Assembly (NCBI GenBank): GCA_963556695.1
Contig: CAUWAG010000003.1
Span: 7,068,001 to 7,132,000, forward strand
Length of the DNA: 64,000 bases
Source: Anthostomella pinea
Lineage: Eukaryota; Ascomycota; Sordariomycetes; Xylariales; Xylariaceae
Direction: 5' to 3'
In this document: piece after piece, positions 34,844 to 45,952 of the stretch
Layout of the letters: each line of letters starts with the position of its first letter
How positions within the stretch are numbered: position 1 is the first letter of the stretch
Position numbers and translations under genes: made by a program
Notes under the pieces: model-generated
Seen by the model: only the letters and a program-made list of their open reading frames with translations
Told to the model about the DNA's origin: nothing
The model's database searches: none

Positions 34844-37012
34844 CGGAACGCCAGATGAGGGATCATGAGCTCGGCACCAGCACAATGCACTACACCCCGG
34901 ATCTCGATGGTTTCCAGTAACTCCTACCGTCTGGTTTACACCTAAATGTCCCCTAGCTGTCCAGTCCACGTCACGAGCGAAACGCCCCCTGGGACGTACG
35001 GTTGAACCAAATGGGTCGATCACTATGATATCTTTCTCAACAATTCGGTTCTGCGCTGCATGGAGTGTGGTCTGGTGTTAGTTTGGGGTTTGCTTATGGA
35101 ATGCTTCGGCATAGTTCTCATTGTTACTGTCAGTTTCTGTTCTTGTCTTGTATGGAGCCAACTTTGCTCTGCTTACCAGCGTTTCTGGCGGTGCCGTTTC
35201 GGTTTTCGGGATTGGGTTGGTTTTGCTTTCGGATGCTTCTGGTTCGTCTTGTAGCGGGTCACTTCTCATTCCTTTAGTTCAGGTAGAAAAAAGAATCTGC
35301 TTGACTTTCTCCTTCCCGTACGCCGCCTCAGCTGAAGGAAACCAAGCTGATCACTCTGTGTGCACGCGGAGTGCATCAACATAAATTCAAGCTGCAAGAC
35401 CATACCCCTGATTAGTAAGCAGCCGCCCAAATAGGGGGGTGATTCGCAAACTTGTGGGGCATAAAAAACCGTGTCAGGCTTTACGACGCCTTCACATATA
35501 ATTATGGGTTGCATTCCTGAACTCTTCAGGACGCAGCGTCCCACTCTGCCACCGCAGTTGGGATCCCACGAAGAACTCCGAGTATGGAGAGCCACTCGAG
35601 GCGCCGTGCTGTTCGGCCAGGCAGAGCTTGCCCTCTGAACGGATGATATTCCTGGATCACCCCGTGTAGCGCGACCTCCTGGTTGATCGTATTGCCCAAC
35701 CGCGTCCAGCTGGACTCTCCTTAACTGGTGGTCTCTGGAGACGTAATCTCGTGCCAGTAGTTTCGACCGTCGACCCACAGACTGGGATGGCCAGACGCCC
35801 GAGAACAAGGCCCAGTCGTAGTAGGAAACATGCGATGCCTGCAATGAATACTAGCAACTCACTTCCCTCTTTGCACATTGTGACCTATCGTGGCCCGATT
35901 CTTCCTATTCAGAGATCGGAGGACCGGCCTGGACTGTGGACGACGGAACGTCCTATCAAACCAGAAACCTCAGGACCACGGGACCACCAGAGCATGGGAT
36001 GGACAGAAGGGCGCGGTACTGTCACCGTTTCACGACAATAGAACGGCGTGCTTGGACCCCTCTCTAGAGCATTTATTCTGTGAATGACTCGAAAGTTTTC
36101 ATCCGGCGTGAGAGCAGGTGTATGCGCGTCGAGAAATGTCCATCATGACCAGACTGGACTCCAGACAGCAACCGAGCTACGATAGCTCCGGGTTGCTTTG
36201 CAGCGATGTTAAAGTAGATCAGGACTAGCGTTGTGTGGTGAAAGCTGAGCACAGAGGACCGTGAGTATCATATCTCGTGACAATATCCCCGAGGCCGCAT
36301 GCAGGTGCGCTGGTATGTTCGATGTTTTCCTGAAGGAATGGCGAGGGCGGGTGAAGCGGGCGAGGGCAGCGCTTCCGGACCTCGTTGAACAAGACGCAGA
36401 TCAGCCCTTAACCTATGATCTAGGTTGAGCTGGATGCTATCAGCTTCGAGGTAGCCGGGCCTGCGCGGAGGCCCTAAGAATTGGTATGCAGTCCACAACA
36501 AATGAAGAGTGCAACCACGTGCAGTGACAGCAACGAACTTATTTGGGAGAGGTTGGAAGCGGAAGAGCCAAAATAACATCTGCCCACCCCAGCCAAGTTG
36601 CTTGCCCCCGCGCTCTTGGGCAGCGGATCAAGTCAAGTCATTAGGCCCACTTATACCAGTCGCTGAGACAGACGGGATATACTTCACTTCACACACAAGC
36701 AGGCGCTCCAAGGAGGGGTAATTGGAAAATGGTATATCCGCTGTTTCATCATAACCAACTTAAAAGATAACGCTTCCCGAGGGACCCTTTCTGTCCGTAA
36801 CGCCCTTGTTTAGACGCGCCGCTGCCGGTACCAATAGTCCGACTTTCCTGAAATTATAGGTCTTTCTCTGGTCGTCCTCTTCGTCATGGTATGGTAGGCG
36901 GCGGACCAGGCCGCGAACGTGACGAAAACAAAGGACTGTACGAAGCTTGCCGGTTTCGCCGATAACCGAAAAGACGCAACAACCATGAGGCTTGTACACA
37001 CCACGGTGAAAC
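34844..37012. other. Gene-poor stretch
   Basis: About 2.2 kb. Frames such as 35266-35844 (minus, 192 codons) and 36268-36579 lack domains and clear exon structure. No repeats or RNA genes recognised. Confidence 0.4.
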
Positions 37013-37999
37013 CTAATCAATTCTGGGTGGCGAGTCGCTCGGGGTAAGGCGTCTCCGTTCCCCTTCTTTCCGCAGACTCTCGATAATCTTCATCATCTCT
37101 TTCCGCGCCCCGAAGCTGTCGATTGCCTTGTGAGCCATGCTCATGGAGATCTTCTCGCCAGCGTTGACAGCCAAGAGCCGCTTGGTGAGGAGATGTCGCA
37201 TGATGATGCAAACAAAGACTCCACAATCGCTCCCGTTCTCCTGCTGCGGACAATCGGACAGGTAGTGAAAGCGCAAAGGCTTGCCGAGCACATTGGATAG
37301 TCTCTTGGACGCGTCCCAGGCCTCATTGTTGTTTGCACCTTCCAAAGAATCGTAGTGGAAAGCCACACCATCGATTATACTGACAAGGAGTAAAGACCAA
37401 TGGCTACCTCCCTCTGCCTGTGAGACATTCCTATTGTCATTGACGGGTAGGAATATGTGGGTGATGTTTCGGAAATCGGGAAGGGCAGACCGGACGCTGT
37501 CGGTGTCCTTGTTCTTCATCAACAGAAAGGTCATGGACGGTCGAAGGAGGACGATGTGCGCTTGCGGGTACTTCGTGAGGACTTCGTGTTCGAGGAACTC
37601 TTCCCAAAAGGCAATATTCTTCGGTGACACTTCTCGTCAGTAAGGTCTTGGGTCGGCCTCTGGGAAGTCAAGAAACATACGTTGTCCGTCAACCAGTCAT
37701 TCTTGAGGGCTTTCATATCCTCGTGGGTTACTAATATCCACACGTTAGCTTCGGGGCGACTCCGATCGGAGGGTAGAGACCCGTAGCTTACAAAGGATGT
37801 CATAATCTAGGACACCAGTTAGTAACGTTTGGGACTGAGCAGTAGTGGACTAAAACTTACAAGATAGATACGGTTGGGTTGGCGACGGCGAAGGTGAAAG
37901 CTGATGTCTTCTTGAGCGCAGTCGGCGTGAAGGGCTTCTGCTATGAGGGGGGCTCACGCTTTCATTCAGGCGCCGGTGGAACCTCTCACGGAACGGCAT
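37013..37999 (-). CDS. NEDD8-specific (Ulp1-like) cysteine protease, SENP8/Nep2 type
   Basis: Four exons, complement(join(37013..37618,37681..37730,37792..37806,37861..37999)), encode 269 residues. The basic Ser/Arg-rich N-terminus is followed by the family opening YLSYYDILLTHEDMKALKND, then WLTDN-NIAFWEEFLEHEVLT. The catalytic triad is visible: His in GGSHWSLLLV, Asp in AFHYDSLEG, Cys in NGSDCGVFVC, with the oxyanion Gln in SDCPQQENGSDCG. This matches SENP8/Nep2, which process or remove NEDD8 from cullins, rather than SUMO-specific Ulp1 (longer, different N-terminus). Exon 2 is just 15 bases; all junctions keep frame and have GT-AG ends. Start is the first ATG of the open stretch. Confidence 0.88.
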
Positions 38000-39285
38000 T
38001 TGGAAGATCTGGGGGCGAATCGAGGCCCGGGAGAAGGGGAATCGAGTAGTGATTGTAGAAAGGCGGCCTGAGGCAAAACCTCTCCGGTGAGGTCGGGCGG
38101 TTATGGGTATGCGGGGTCCGAAGTGGGATGTTGGGCGAATACAAGGTGAAGCACGTCGCGATCGCCAGTCAACCGTTGTATAATCTGTAAGGGATACTCA
38201 GATCAGTTTCCGGAGATTGATATAGGCATGGACAAGACACAGGTCCCAGAACTACTCGATTTCTGGCTGGTCTTGTGTCGCGGGCGAATGTTGCTGACCT
38301 TGAAGCTGCGTACGCAGAGGAATGGAATGTCGTCCTCAGAAGCGACGCTGTGCTTGCGCACGGCCTGAATGTACCCAAAGAAACCAGTTAATGCGTTATC
38401 CAAGCGGTGCTCGTGGTTATAGTAGATATGGAAATTCGCAAAGGATACGGGAAGGTGATGGTTATCGCGTAGGTGAGTGCGGCAAGACGGATAGCAGGTA
38501 GGTGGTACTGCACGAGCTAGGTAGGTAGGTACCTTGGGTAGATATGCAAAACTTTGAAGATGAACAATGCAGATGAACAATGCAAGAAACGAAGACGAGA
38601 AAACGGGGAGAGTATGTACGAGGCTGGACGGACGAAGGCACCTCCTCTGTCATATGTGCTGTTCCGCGGTGATGGATGTCTGGTGGAGGAAGTCGGAAGT
38701 ATGCAGGTGTACTTTGGGGGGGTAGGTGGGTGGGTGGGTGTAGCTACACGTTTGAATGGCATGGATGATGCGAGCTGGGGAGGTAGAAACGGCGATGACC
38801 TCAGGCGGCGAGAGGAAGGGCAAGACCAGCTGACCAGGTAGAAATTGAATTGCGGGGGTGGGCACTGCTCCCCAAGTGCTGGGGACTCCACATACGGGCC
38901 ACCGCGAGGCGCAGGCTTCCAGCGTTGAACATTGAATTCATCAAGGTTCATATTGGTCGGCGCAATAATTTGCACAGCCACCTGCAACTAACAGCACTGG
39001 ATAATTAATAAAGGTAGAATGAGCGCACCAGCAATGAGCATCCATAAAATCCATTTGATAGTGTAACTGCATGTGGCAAGCAGGCAGCTTTGCTGCTTTG
39101 CTAGGTAGCTACTTGTCTTGCCTGTACATCAAGTGGATGTATGGATGTAGGTAAGCAAGCTCGTGACAAATGTTCCAATCCATTGCCATTGGAGTGCTGA
39201 TCATCTCGAATTTATGGAGGACGTGTCTGCCGGTGCTCGTCCCCTTTCCCCCCTGTCGGCAGTGCAATCAAGGATGACGAACTCT
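38000..39285. other. Intergenic before the AT-rich block
   Basis: About 1.3 kb. Contains a G-rich simple tract (about 38717-38740). Overlapping short frames on both strands without domains. Confidence 0.45.
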
Positions 39286-39823
39286 GCATGTGAGGCTGAG
39301 CATCCGCGACTACCTTACGTTGACATATGTCATTGATAGCAAGGATGGTATAGTACCTAACTATGCGGTCGACTGCACAATTTGCAGTAGGATAAGCAGT
39401 GTATTGGTGCTTATTCCAGTCAATTGCGCCTGGAATAAACTGCGCCAGAATTCCGGAAACAAGACCTCATTGCAGCCACACCACTTGTCATCGACCAGCC
39501 CACGAACAAGGAGCTGATTGAACCCCATCCAATGTCGTTTAGGTTGATAAAGTCTATGGCCATTCTACACCGGATCTCCTCATCATTACTTGTCGCTGGT
39601 ACCGCGTGAGGTGAGACGAGGCACTACCTGTCGCCTGGAGGACGGCAGGACCTGGGAACAAGATAGATGCCGTGGACAGAAAGGGAGATGTAGTTGAGGT
39701 GTAAACTATGTGCGATAGTGACGAATTTAATAGATACTCATATGATAGATACTTAGATTAAGTGAAAGCAGTACTTGTAAACAAGCTTATTAGCTCGCTC
39801 CGCGAGCGCTCCGCGTAATGTTT

Positions 39824-40151
39824 TGTTGAATGTGAGCCGGAGATTGTTGGATTAAAGGTACGTCTAGAAGGCACCTTGACAGGTAGACAACGGAACCTAG
39901 TTGTTCCGTCCCGATCCAGCCCCCTCTAGCACAAAACTGCCACGGTCGCACAAGGACACTCTAGACAGAGGGAATACACACACACTCCACTCTGATAATT
40001 GGCTCAAATCTGACAGAGATAGACACCGGAAGATCTCCAGTGGGGCAGAGACGCACAGGGCATCTGATCCACCAAGAAGACAGATGATCAATCTCTGTAC
40101 GCAGAACAAGAACACAATCAATAGACTCCATCAACATCCGTGTATTCAACA
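39824..40151. mobile_element. Solo LTR A (328 bp) with TSD TGTTT
   Basis: Begins TGTTGAAT and ends ATTCAACA, an 8-bp perfect inverted terminus of the TG...CA retrotransposon type. It is flanked on both sides by TGTTT (39819-39823 and 40152-40156), a perfect 5-bp target-site duplication. No internal gag/pol is present, so it is a solo LTR left by recombination between two LTRs. Composition is near genome average, unlike the AT-rich DNA around it. Orientation cannot be fixed because the ends are palindromic. Confidence 0.82.
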
Positions 40152-40679
40152 TGTTTTGTATTGCGTAAAGAGTGAAGGCTAACGTTTAAATAAAACTTAA
40201 TTACTTAGATAATATTATTACGTTTTAAAGGTAAAGGCTAGTAATTTAAAAAATCAACTATTGAAACGGAGTAAAGAAGCTTATAAATAGTCGTAAATAA
40301 CTAGAAATAATCGATGAGTTTTATAGCCATAATAAAATAGAAAAACTTTTTTAAAATATAGTTATAATTAATTAAAGCGCGTTTATTTATTTATTATTTA
40401 TATAAGTAAGTTTTAACGCTTATTTATTATTATTATTCTCATTATATTTTTATTATATTTTAAGATAACGTATCTTTTGAAACTTATTATTGTTACTATT
40501 ATTATTATATACTTATTGTTACAATACAGGACCATATCATGGGGTCAAGAATGGAGTGTATTGGTAGCGTGATCTAACTTCAGTCTATGGGACGAATCTC
40601 AATATTAAATACAGTGCAATCCTGAAAAACTGGCCCATCCTTGGATCTGACTGTGAACGACTCCTTGTCTATCACCCCT

Positions 40680-40723
40680 AAAAGCCCCTGAATGGGGGCT
40701 TTCCATCTCTAAATAGGGGCTTT
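40680..40723. repeat. GC-rich hairpin
   Basis: AAAGCCCC and GGGGCTTT pair around a 6-base loop, followed 13 bases later by a third GGGGCTTT. It lies in a GC-normal island inside the AT-rich block. Role unknown. Confidence 0.4.
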
Positions 40724-41169
40724 CTGCTCTTTTCTTCCTTTGACCAGCTATTTTGGTCTATTCCAGCTGCCGCGCAGCTGGCGCCGCACTGCACGACACT
40801 TGCACGGCACCTATATGCGAACACTTATAAACTTATGTTTTTAGCTAATTTTACGCCGAATATACTCGCTTATACTTTATTTAAAACATCTACGTAAATT
40901 AGTATAATTAAGTAATTACGACCGTTTTTAAGTAGCATTGAACCTATATTTAAGGTTAACTTATAATTCTTAATATTATTATGTTTAAATTTTTGATTAA
41001 ATGTTTATATAGTTTAATAAATTCGGGTTTAACTATTTTATTTTATTTACATTCATTTGCAATCGATTTAATTAAACTTACGCATAATTTACCTAATTGA
41101 TTATAATTGTAAATTTAAGAAAAGTTTTTTAATAGGCTTATAGCTAAAAAAGTGGAGTTAGAAGGTGCT

Positions 41170-41210
41170 TTTTTCCCGGTTACGTCTAGTTTTTTCCCGG
41201 TTATTTTTAG
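41170..41210 (+). repeat. Short direct repeat
   Basis: TTTTTTCCCGGTTA occurs twice about 22 bases apart within very AT-rich DNA, a remnant of the pre-decay sequence. Function unknown. Confidence 0.4.
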
Positions 41211-41490
41211 TTTTGATTATACTACCGGTTTCAAAAGTACTAACTAATTAATATCGACTTAAAAGTAAATATTAAATAGGTGCGGTTTGTTTTTCTTGTA
41301 AGCGATAGGAGGTATATACGCTTATATAGTTATTTAAGTTAGCTTATTATTTTTATATTTTTAAATGAAGTTATAGATTTATTTTATTTAAGGTTATACG
41401 ATTTATTTTAAAGCTATTTAACGAATTTAACGTTAGTTCTATCGTTTTATTAAACCTTTATATATTTTAAGTATAATATAATAAGATAAG

Positions 41491-41693
41491 TGTTGCATCC
41501 ATGCGATTCCACATTCAAACCATCCATACCAAGCCCAGATGTATGATTAGATAAGAGATTAGATACCGGATTGTGAGGTCACTTAGCCAGACTTGCGAGT
41601 CTAGCTAGACCTCACAATCCAACCATCAGCAATATCATATAGCTTGAAACAATACTCGAGTATTATGATTGATCGTTCAAGCCTGTTCCAACA
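41491..41693 (-). mobile_element. Solo LTR B (203 bp) with TSD ATAAG
   Basis: On the minus strand it begins TGTTGGAACAGGC and ends GATGCAACA (5-bp TGTTG/CAACA inverted ends). It is flanked on both sides by ATAAG (41486-41490 and 41694-41698), a perfect 5-bp target-site duplication. Orientation is chosen because TGTTGGAA is a common Copia-type LTR start. Inside, 41568-41620 forms a strong stem: GGATTGTGAGGTC against GACCTCACAATCC, continuing inwards with one bulge and one mismatch. Size and TSD length fit a Ty1/Copia-like element; no coding part is present. Confidence 0.8.
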
Positions 41694-42600
41694 ATAAGGC
41701 TATATATAAAAAGGTTAAAAGTAAGTATTAATAATTTATAAGTGTGATCTTTTTTGAACAACGGGTGAAGTCAATGCGAAATTATCATTAAATAATATTG
41801 ATATATTATTGAAAAGGTTATTATTGTCTTTAATATCGTATAATATCTTATAAATCATTTTAAACGTATTGTCAGATGTTGGATCCCAGATATGGTGCTC
41901 TTAAGTGCAGCACCCACTAGGGGGCTGTCAAAGAAACAGTGGATTCACCCTGGCATGGTGCAGTATGGTATTTAGCTGTAGATTAGCCCTGCCGAGCATA
42001 CTTGAGAATGACAACAACATTTGAAGCAACCGCTCACACCTCTAAGGCTTGTAACCCTTCTAGAATCTCACACTTATTAAAATATACCAAAAATGAGCAA
42101 ATCAAGATATTAAAATAAAAATTACACGCGTGAAATATTATTTGTATGTACTGTTTAATAAGCGAGATATACGAATATTCATTTTATTTTTAATAATTAA
42201 AAGTTTATCTCGAAATCGTCTCGCGACTCGAGATCATGCCGAAGACTATGTTTACTCGCTGCAATCATATCTTACTAGTACTTGTCTCCTAGTCTAAAAC
42301 GCTATTAATTCTAATACAACCCAATATCTCAAAAGTACTACTGCGATAAGATAGTCTCCTCACAGTCATCGTTACCTATAGCGGTAACCGTCATATAACT
42401 ATCATAGAGCGAAAATGATATTGGAGTCTGGAGACCCTACTGGAGATCGTCTCCAGCCACCTTACAAACCCGCTAATGTAGTTTGAGCAGTTATAACAGA
42501 CGCAATGGACTGGAATAATCACCAAAGCGCTGCTTATCCCACAGCAAATTACTATGTCAACGCTTGGTAGGCGATGGGGCTTCACATGTATAAGTATGTA

Positions 42601-43110
42601 GGCCGGTAATGTCACTAGCAGGATTTCGTACTGGAAGACTCACGCCTCAAGTCCTAGGTTAGACACGATCAATATGTGCATTATCCAAAATGTGAGCAAA
42701 TGAGGCAGTGGCGTGACCACGTGCAAGCACCAACAGCCTGGGAAGTTGTGCTGAGCAAACATCTCTGACCTGAGGTTGTTTGTGGGAATCACTGAAGGCA
42801 GGTACTGATACAGGTGGCTCGTGACCTCCGAGCAGCCTCAGGCATTTCAGTCCGAGCCTCACACATTCGTTGCTACTCTACCAGGTATCCAGGGAATCAC
42901 AGCAGTGGCAGGTCTGTTGCTGCCCGCTCTGGTCCTCCTGTCTCACTTTCTGCCCCTACCTTATCTGCATCTCAGCTCAATATGATCTGGAAGACTTGCA
43001 AGGGAGAATGAATAAGAAGCCGATTCCATCTGCTTGAACTGGATTCTCTCCACATCGACCACATTCAGCAGAACACACTCCCTACGGAAATACACCCCAC
43101 TACCATCAAC
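42601..43110. other. Promoter side of the F-box gene
   Basis: About 500 bp with no gene recognised. Confidence 0.45.
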
Positions 43111-44855
43111 ATGCCTGACTATAACCTGGAAGTCAGATGCCCGCTCTGCGCCGAGCAGTTCTTTGTCAAGGCCCGCCGGGCTGGTCGCTTTACAGAGTGG
43201 CCGGGATGGGCCGTAATGCGTGTCGGTGAGTTTCCCTTCAATCCCAAGCAGCAGCCTTGACAAGCCTCTGCTTTGCGTGAGTAATGGAAGTGCTGATAAA
43301 CAGTCCAGTCATTTGGAAGGAGGGATCGCACGAGCTGGCAACATTGGGTTGGGTGAAGTGGCTCGTCCCCAACAACATAACAGGCGTGTTACACATCCAC
43401 GTCTCGCACAGCGAGCAGGATGCCTCGAATAAGAAGACCCCAGCAGCACGGGTGATGCGCCTAGGACGCGACACGAACACCGGTGAGTTTGCCTTCATCT
43501 GTGACGGAGCCTGCTGGGAGATTGCCGCGACACGCTTCGGTACAGCCGATTCCCCCGAGGATCCGACGCTGGCCACGGGACTGGCGCGGATGCTGGCCAG
43601 CATCAACTGGAACATCCAGACGAACACCGAACCCATGCGGGTTCTTTCTGCAAGGGTCCCCTTCGATGGTTTCTGGCCATCGCTGAAGGAGCCGAAAAGG
43701 CTTGGACAAGAGGTTGTGCTCACGAAGCAGGGCATTACAAGCCTGTCCAAGTTCCTGACAGGTCTTAAGCTTCTCGAAGGGAAACCCAAGACATCGACTA
43801 CATCTCGCCGATTCAGTCAGAGGAGACCAGCTGTGCGAAGACGGCGATGCGTTTGCAATGACATTTTCGCCCGGCTCCCTGTGGAGCTGTTGATGCACAT
43901 TGTGTGCTTTGTACACACGCAAGACCTTCCCAGATTGCGGCTAGCCTCCAAAGACATAGCTGGCGTCTCAAGTCTCAACCAGCTGTCCCGATCATTCTGG
44001 CAAACCCGCTTCTATGAAGAATTCGGCTATGCTGTTCCGCGAGACGTCGATGGGCAAGAGGATTGGCGAGCACTCCATTTTTCTATGCCTCGCCTCTGGC
44101 GACCAAGTATTGCATCTTCAATATTCAAGAGGGCATCTGTCTGGCATGGCCTGGATCATGTAGGCCTCCTAGTCAACAGGACTTTGCAGGGCTTGCCTGT
44201 TGAAGAGGCCGACCTAAGATCACTGCGCGCGGAAACACAGACGAAGTGTGGCCTTACGAGGCGTATCTTGAAGCTGGTGAAGCCGGTTGATACCCAACTA
44301 CGACCCCTCCTCCCCGGCCAGACAACACCAAGGATAGTCGAACTGCGTCGGTCACCCTGCATCGGTCGAGACTACCAGCTCCGCGGGATCGGCGTGACGA
44401 TGAGCAAGCTTGGAAACCGATCGTTCGTATCCGGAATCCGATTCTTGTGTCTCGAAAACGAAGCCTCCGATGAGCACTGCTGGTCAGTGATGAGCTCGGC
44501 TACACGTGTGCAGCCACCGAAACAGTACTAGAAGTCTCCCAGTCCGAAGATTTGGCCGGGTTCAAGTTGCTACACTCCGAGGATAGGGTGACTGGCATCA
44601 GGCTTCTCGTCAGCAACAAGAAAACATGGAAGACGCGCCAGACAGATTGGGTACGAGATCCAGCGCAGTCGGTGGAGAAGCCCGTCCTCGTCAGGAGGCA
44701 GTTCCCGTGGACCCCGTTCAGTCTGATTGGTTCTTTCGATGTGAGTTGGCGCCACATTTGCACACAATACGCATTGGGTTTTGCTAACACATAGACAGTA
44801 CTGTGGCCTAGTTGGCGTCTCTGTATTTGGCGAGGGACTCGTCTGCTCTCGATGA
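43111..44855 (+). pseudogene. F-box domain protein gene disrupted by a 20-bp duplication
   Basis: Exons 43111-43225 and 43309 onward join in frame (MPDYNLEVRCPLCAEQFFVK ... VIWKEGSHELATLGWVKWLV). A typical F-box follows: CNDIFARLPVELLMHIVCFV, then TQDLPRLRLASKDIAGVSSL, then QTRFYEEFGYAVPRDVDG. This is the layout of large fungal F-box families that load substrates on SCF ubiquitin ligases. The frame stops at 44531. The next frame continues the protein (ELGYTCAATETVLEVSQSED) to 44740, and a final exon 44799-44855 ends VSVFGEGLVCSR. The break is a 20-bp segment, 44476-44495, flanked by GATGAGC copies; without it the frames join. It is either a recent pseudogene or a truncated 415-codon-tail variant. 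Confidence 0.75.
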
Positions 44856-45190
44856 CGCACGCCACGGACTGACCGGCGCCACCTAATGCTTGCACATTCC
44901 CGTACGAGCTGGGACTCCTATCAATGGCGTAGTAGCAACGCAGGCCCTATGCCTTGACTAGAGCCCCTCTCTGGGTAGCTTTGCTCATATAAGCCTTGGT
45001 CGATGGACGAAGTATGCAGACTCAACGTTGTAGGGCTGGTTCTCAAGCCCAAGGACTTTGCCATTGCCTTTTCCCAGTTAGTCGATCCATAAACTTTATG
45101 CGATGAAGCCAACAATGACCTTCTTACCTTATGGTGTGTCATAACACGATCCCTGTCTTCCGGTTCAACTGTTCGTGATTGGCACGCCCT
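44856..45190. other. Convergent 3' ends, no gene
   Basis: The stretch between the plus-strand F-box locus and minus-strand SLX9. Nothing recognised. Confidence 0.5.
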
Positions 45191-45710
45191 TCATTCCTCG
45201 TCCTTCTTCCCAACAAACGCAGGATTCTGCTCCATAGTCGCCGAGATGAAGCCCCTCAAAGCCGCCCACCGACTAGCCGTCGAGTTCGCCGGCTGGGCTG
45301 GTGCCTGCGTCTGCGTCTGCGTCTGCATCTGAACATCCTGTCCCGGGGCCTGCACCGCCTCCCCATCCGCCGCACCCACAGCATTAAGCCGCGCCAAACT
45401 GACCCCAAACCGCTCGACCTCCCCCCTAACAACCCTCTCCTTCCTCTTCAGCGCGCCGGGCTTCGACCTCAAACTCTTATGCCGCACCTTCCCTTCCCTC
45501 AACTGCCTGAGCCCCTCCTCCATCTCGCCACCCTCCATCAGATCCGGCAGCGCGTCGGCCAAAGAATCAAGATTCGCGACGAGCTTCTTGCCGGGGCGGC
45601 GGCGCTTCAGCGCTTTTGACGTGGACGACGACTTCTCGATCCGCGATACGAACGACGAGTGCTTGATGTGGCGCTTGTCTTTCTTGCTGTTGCTGAAGAT
45701 GCTGTCGTCG

Positions 45711-45774
<64 letters not shown>

Positions 45775-45952
45775 CGGGAAGCGCGTCGGCGTCGGGCCGC
45801 GGTGCCTTGCGTGGGGCGTATGGCTCGCTGTTGGATTTGGCGGCGAGTTTGGCGCGTAGGGTGCGTCGCTTGGAGGGGGCGACGGGGGCCTGGGGGTTGA
45901 CGGTCAGTTGGGAGCTGGGTGGTGTGATTTGGTGAGCTTTGGGTCCTACCAT
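45191..45952 (-). CDS. slx9: Ribosome biogenesis protein SLX9
   Basis: An intronless 253-residue protein. After a basic N-terminus (RRTLRAKLAAKSNSEPYAPR) and a 21-residue poly-Asn run comes the family core KKDKRHIKHSSFVSRIEKS, then RRRPGKKLVANLDSLADALP. The C-terminal part has VVRGEVERFGVSLARLNAVG and ends near ISATMEQNPAFVGKKDEE. Slx9 is a nucleolar factor for 40S subunit processing and export. The poly-Asn comes from a GTT microsatellite (plus-strand view) of 21 units at 45710-45772; a QTQTQTQ stretch near the C-terminus is a second, shorter simple repeat. The call rests on the core motif and size. Confidence 0.8.
45710..45772 (+). repeat. (GTT)21 microsatellite inside SLX9
   Basis: An uninterrupted 63-bp trinucleotide repeat, coding for Asn in the minus-strand gene. 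Being in steps of three it can change length without breaking the frame. Confidence 0.95.

Larger units (their letters stand above)
39286..42600. mobile_element. AT-rich decayed element flanked by an imperfect inverted repeat
   Basis: Left end (about 39286-39450) and the reverse complement of the right end (about 42460-42600) share ordered matches: CATGTGAGGC / CATGTGAAGC, CGTTGACATA, AATTTGC, GGATAAGCAG, TTGGTG and TTATTCCAGTC plus ATTGCG. The left end has about 50 extra bases between two of these. Between the ends, 40170-40520, 40820-41490 and 41700-41870 are extremely AT-rich, with TA-rich words and no open frame, as expected after heavy RIP. GC-normal islands remain, two of which are solo LTRs. 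I infer an old DNA transposon or composite repeat; family unknown. Confidence 0.6.

Noticed and set aside
34457..35023. 188-codon minus frame with Phe/Cys/Arg repeats
   Set aside because: Its repeats are the reverse complement of the acidic tandem-repeat DNA; a shadow.
40680..40723. GC-rich hairpin as a Helitron 3' end
   Set aside because: The CTRR terminus and AT insertion context expected of a Helitron are not seen.
41877..42019. Third LTR candidate beginning TGTTGGATCC
   Set aside because: No matching terminus with a target-site duplication was found; could be an LTR fragment but not supported.
45588..45935. Plus-strand frames with poly-Leu or poly-Val
   Set aside because: Produced by the GTT microsatellite read in other frames.
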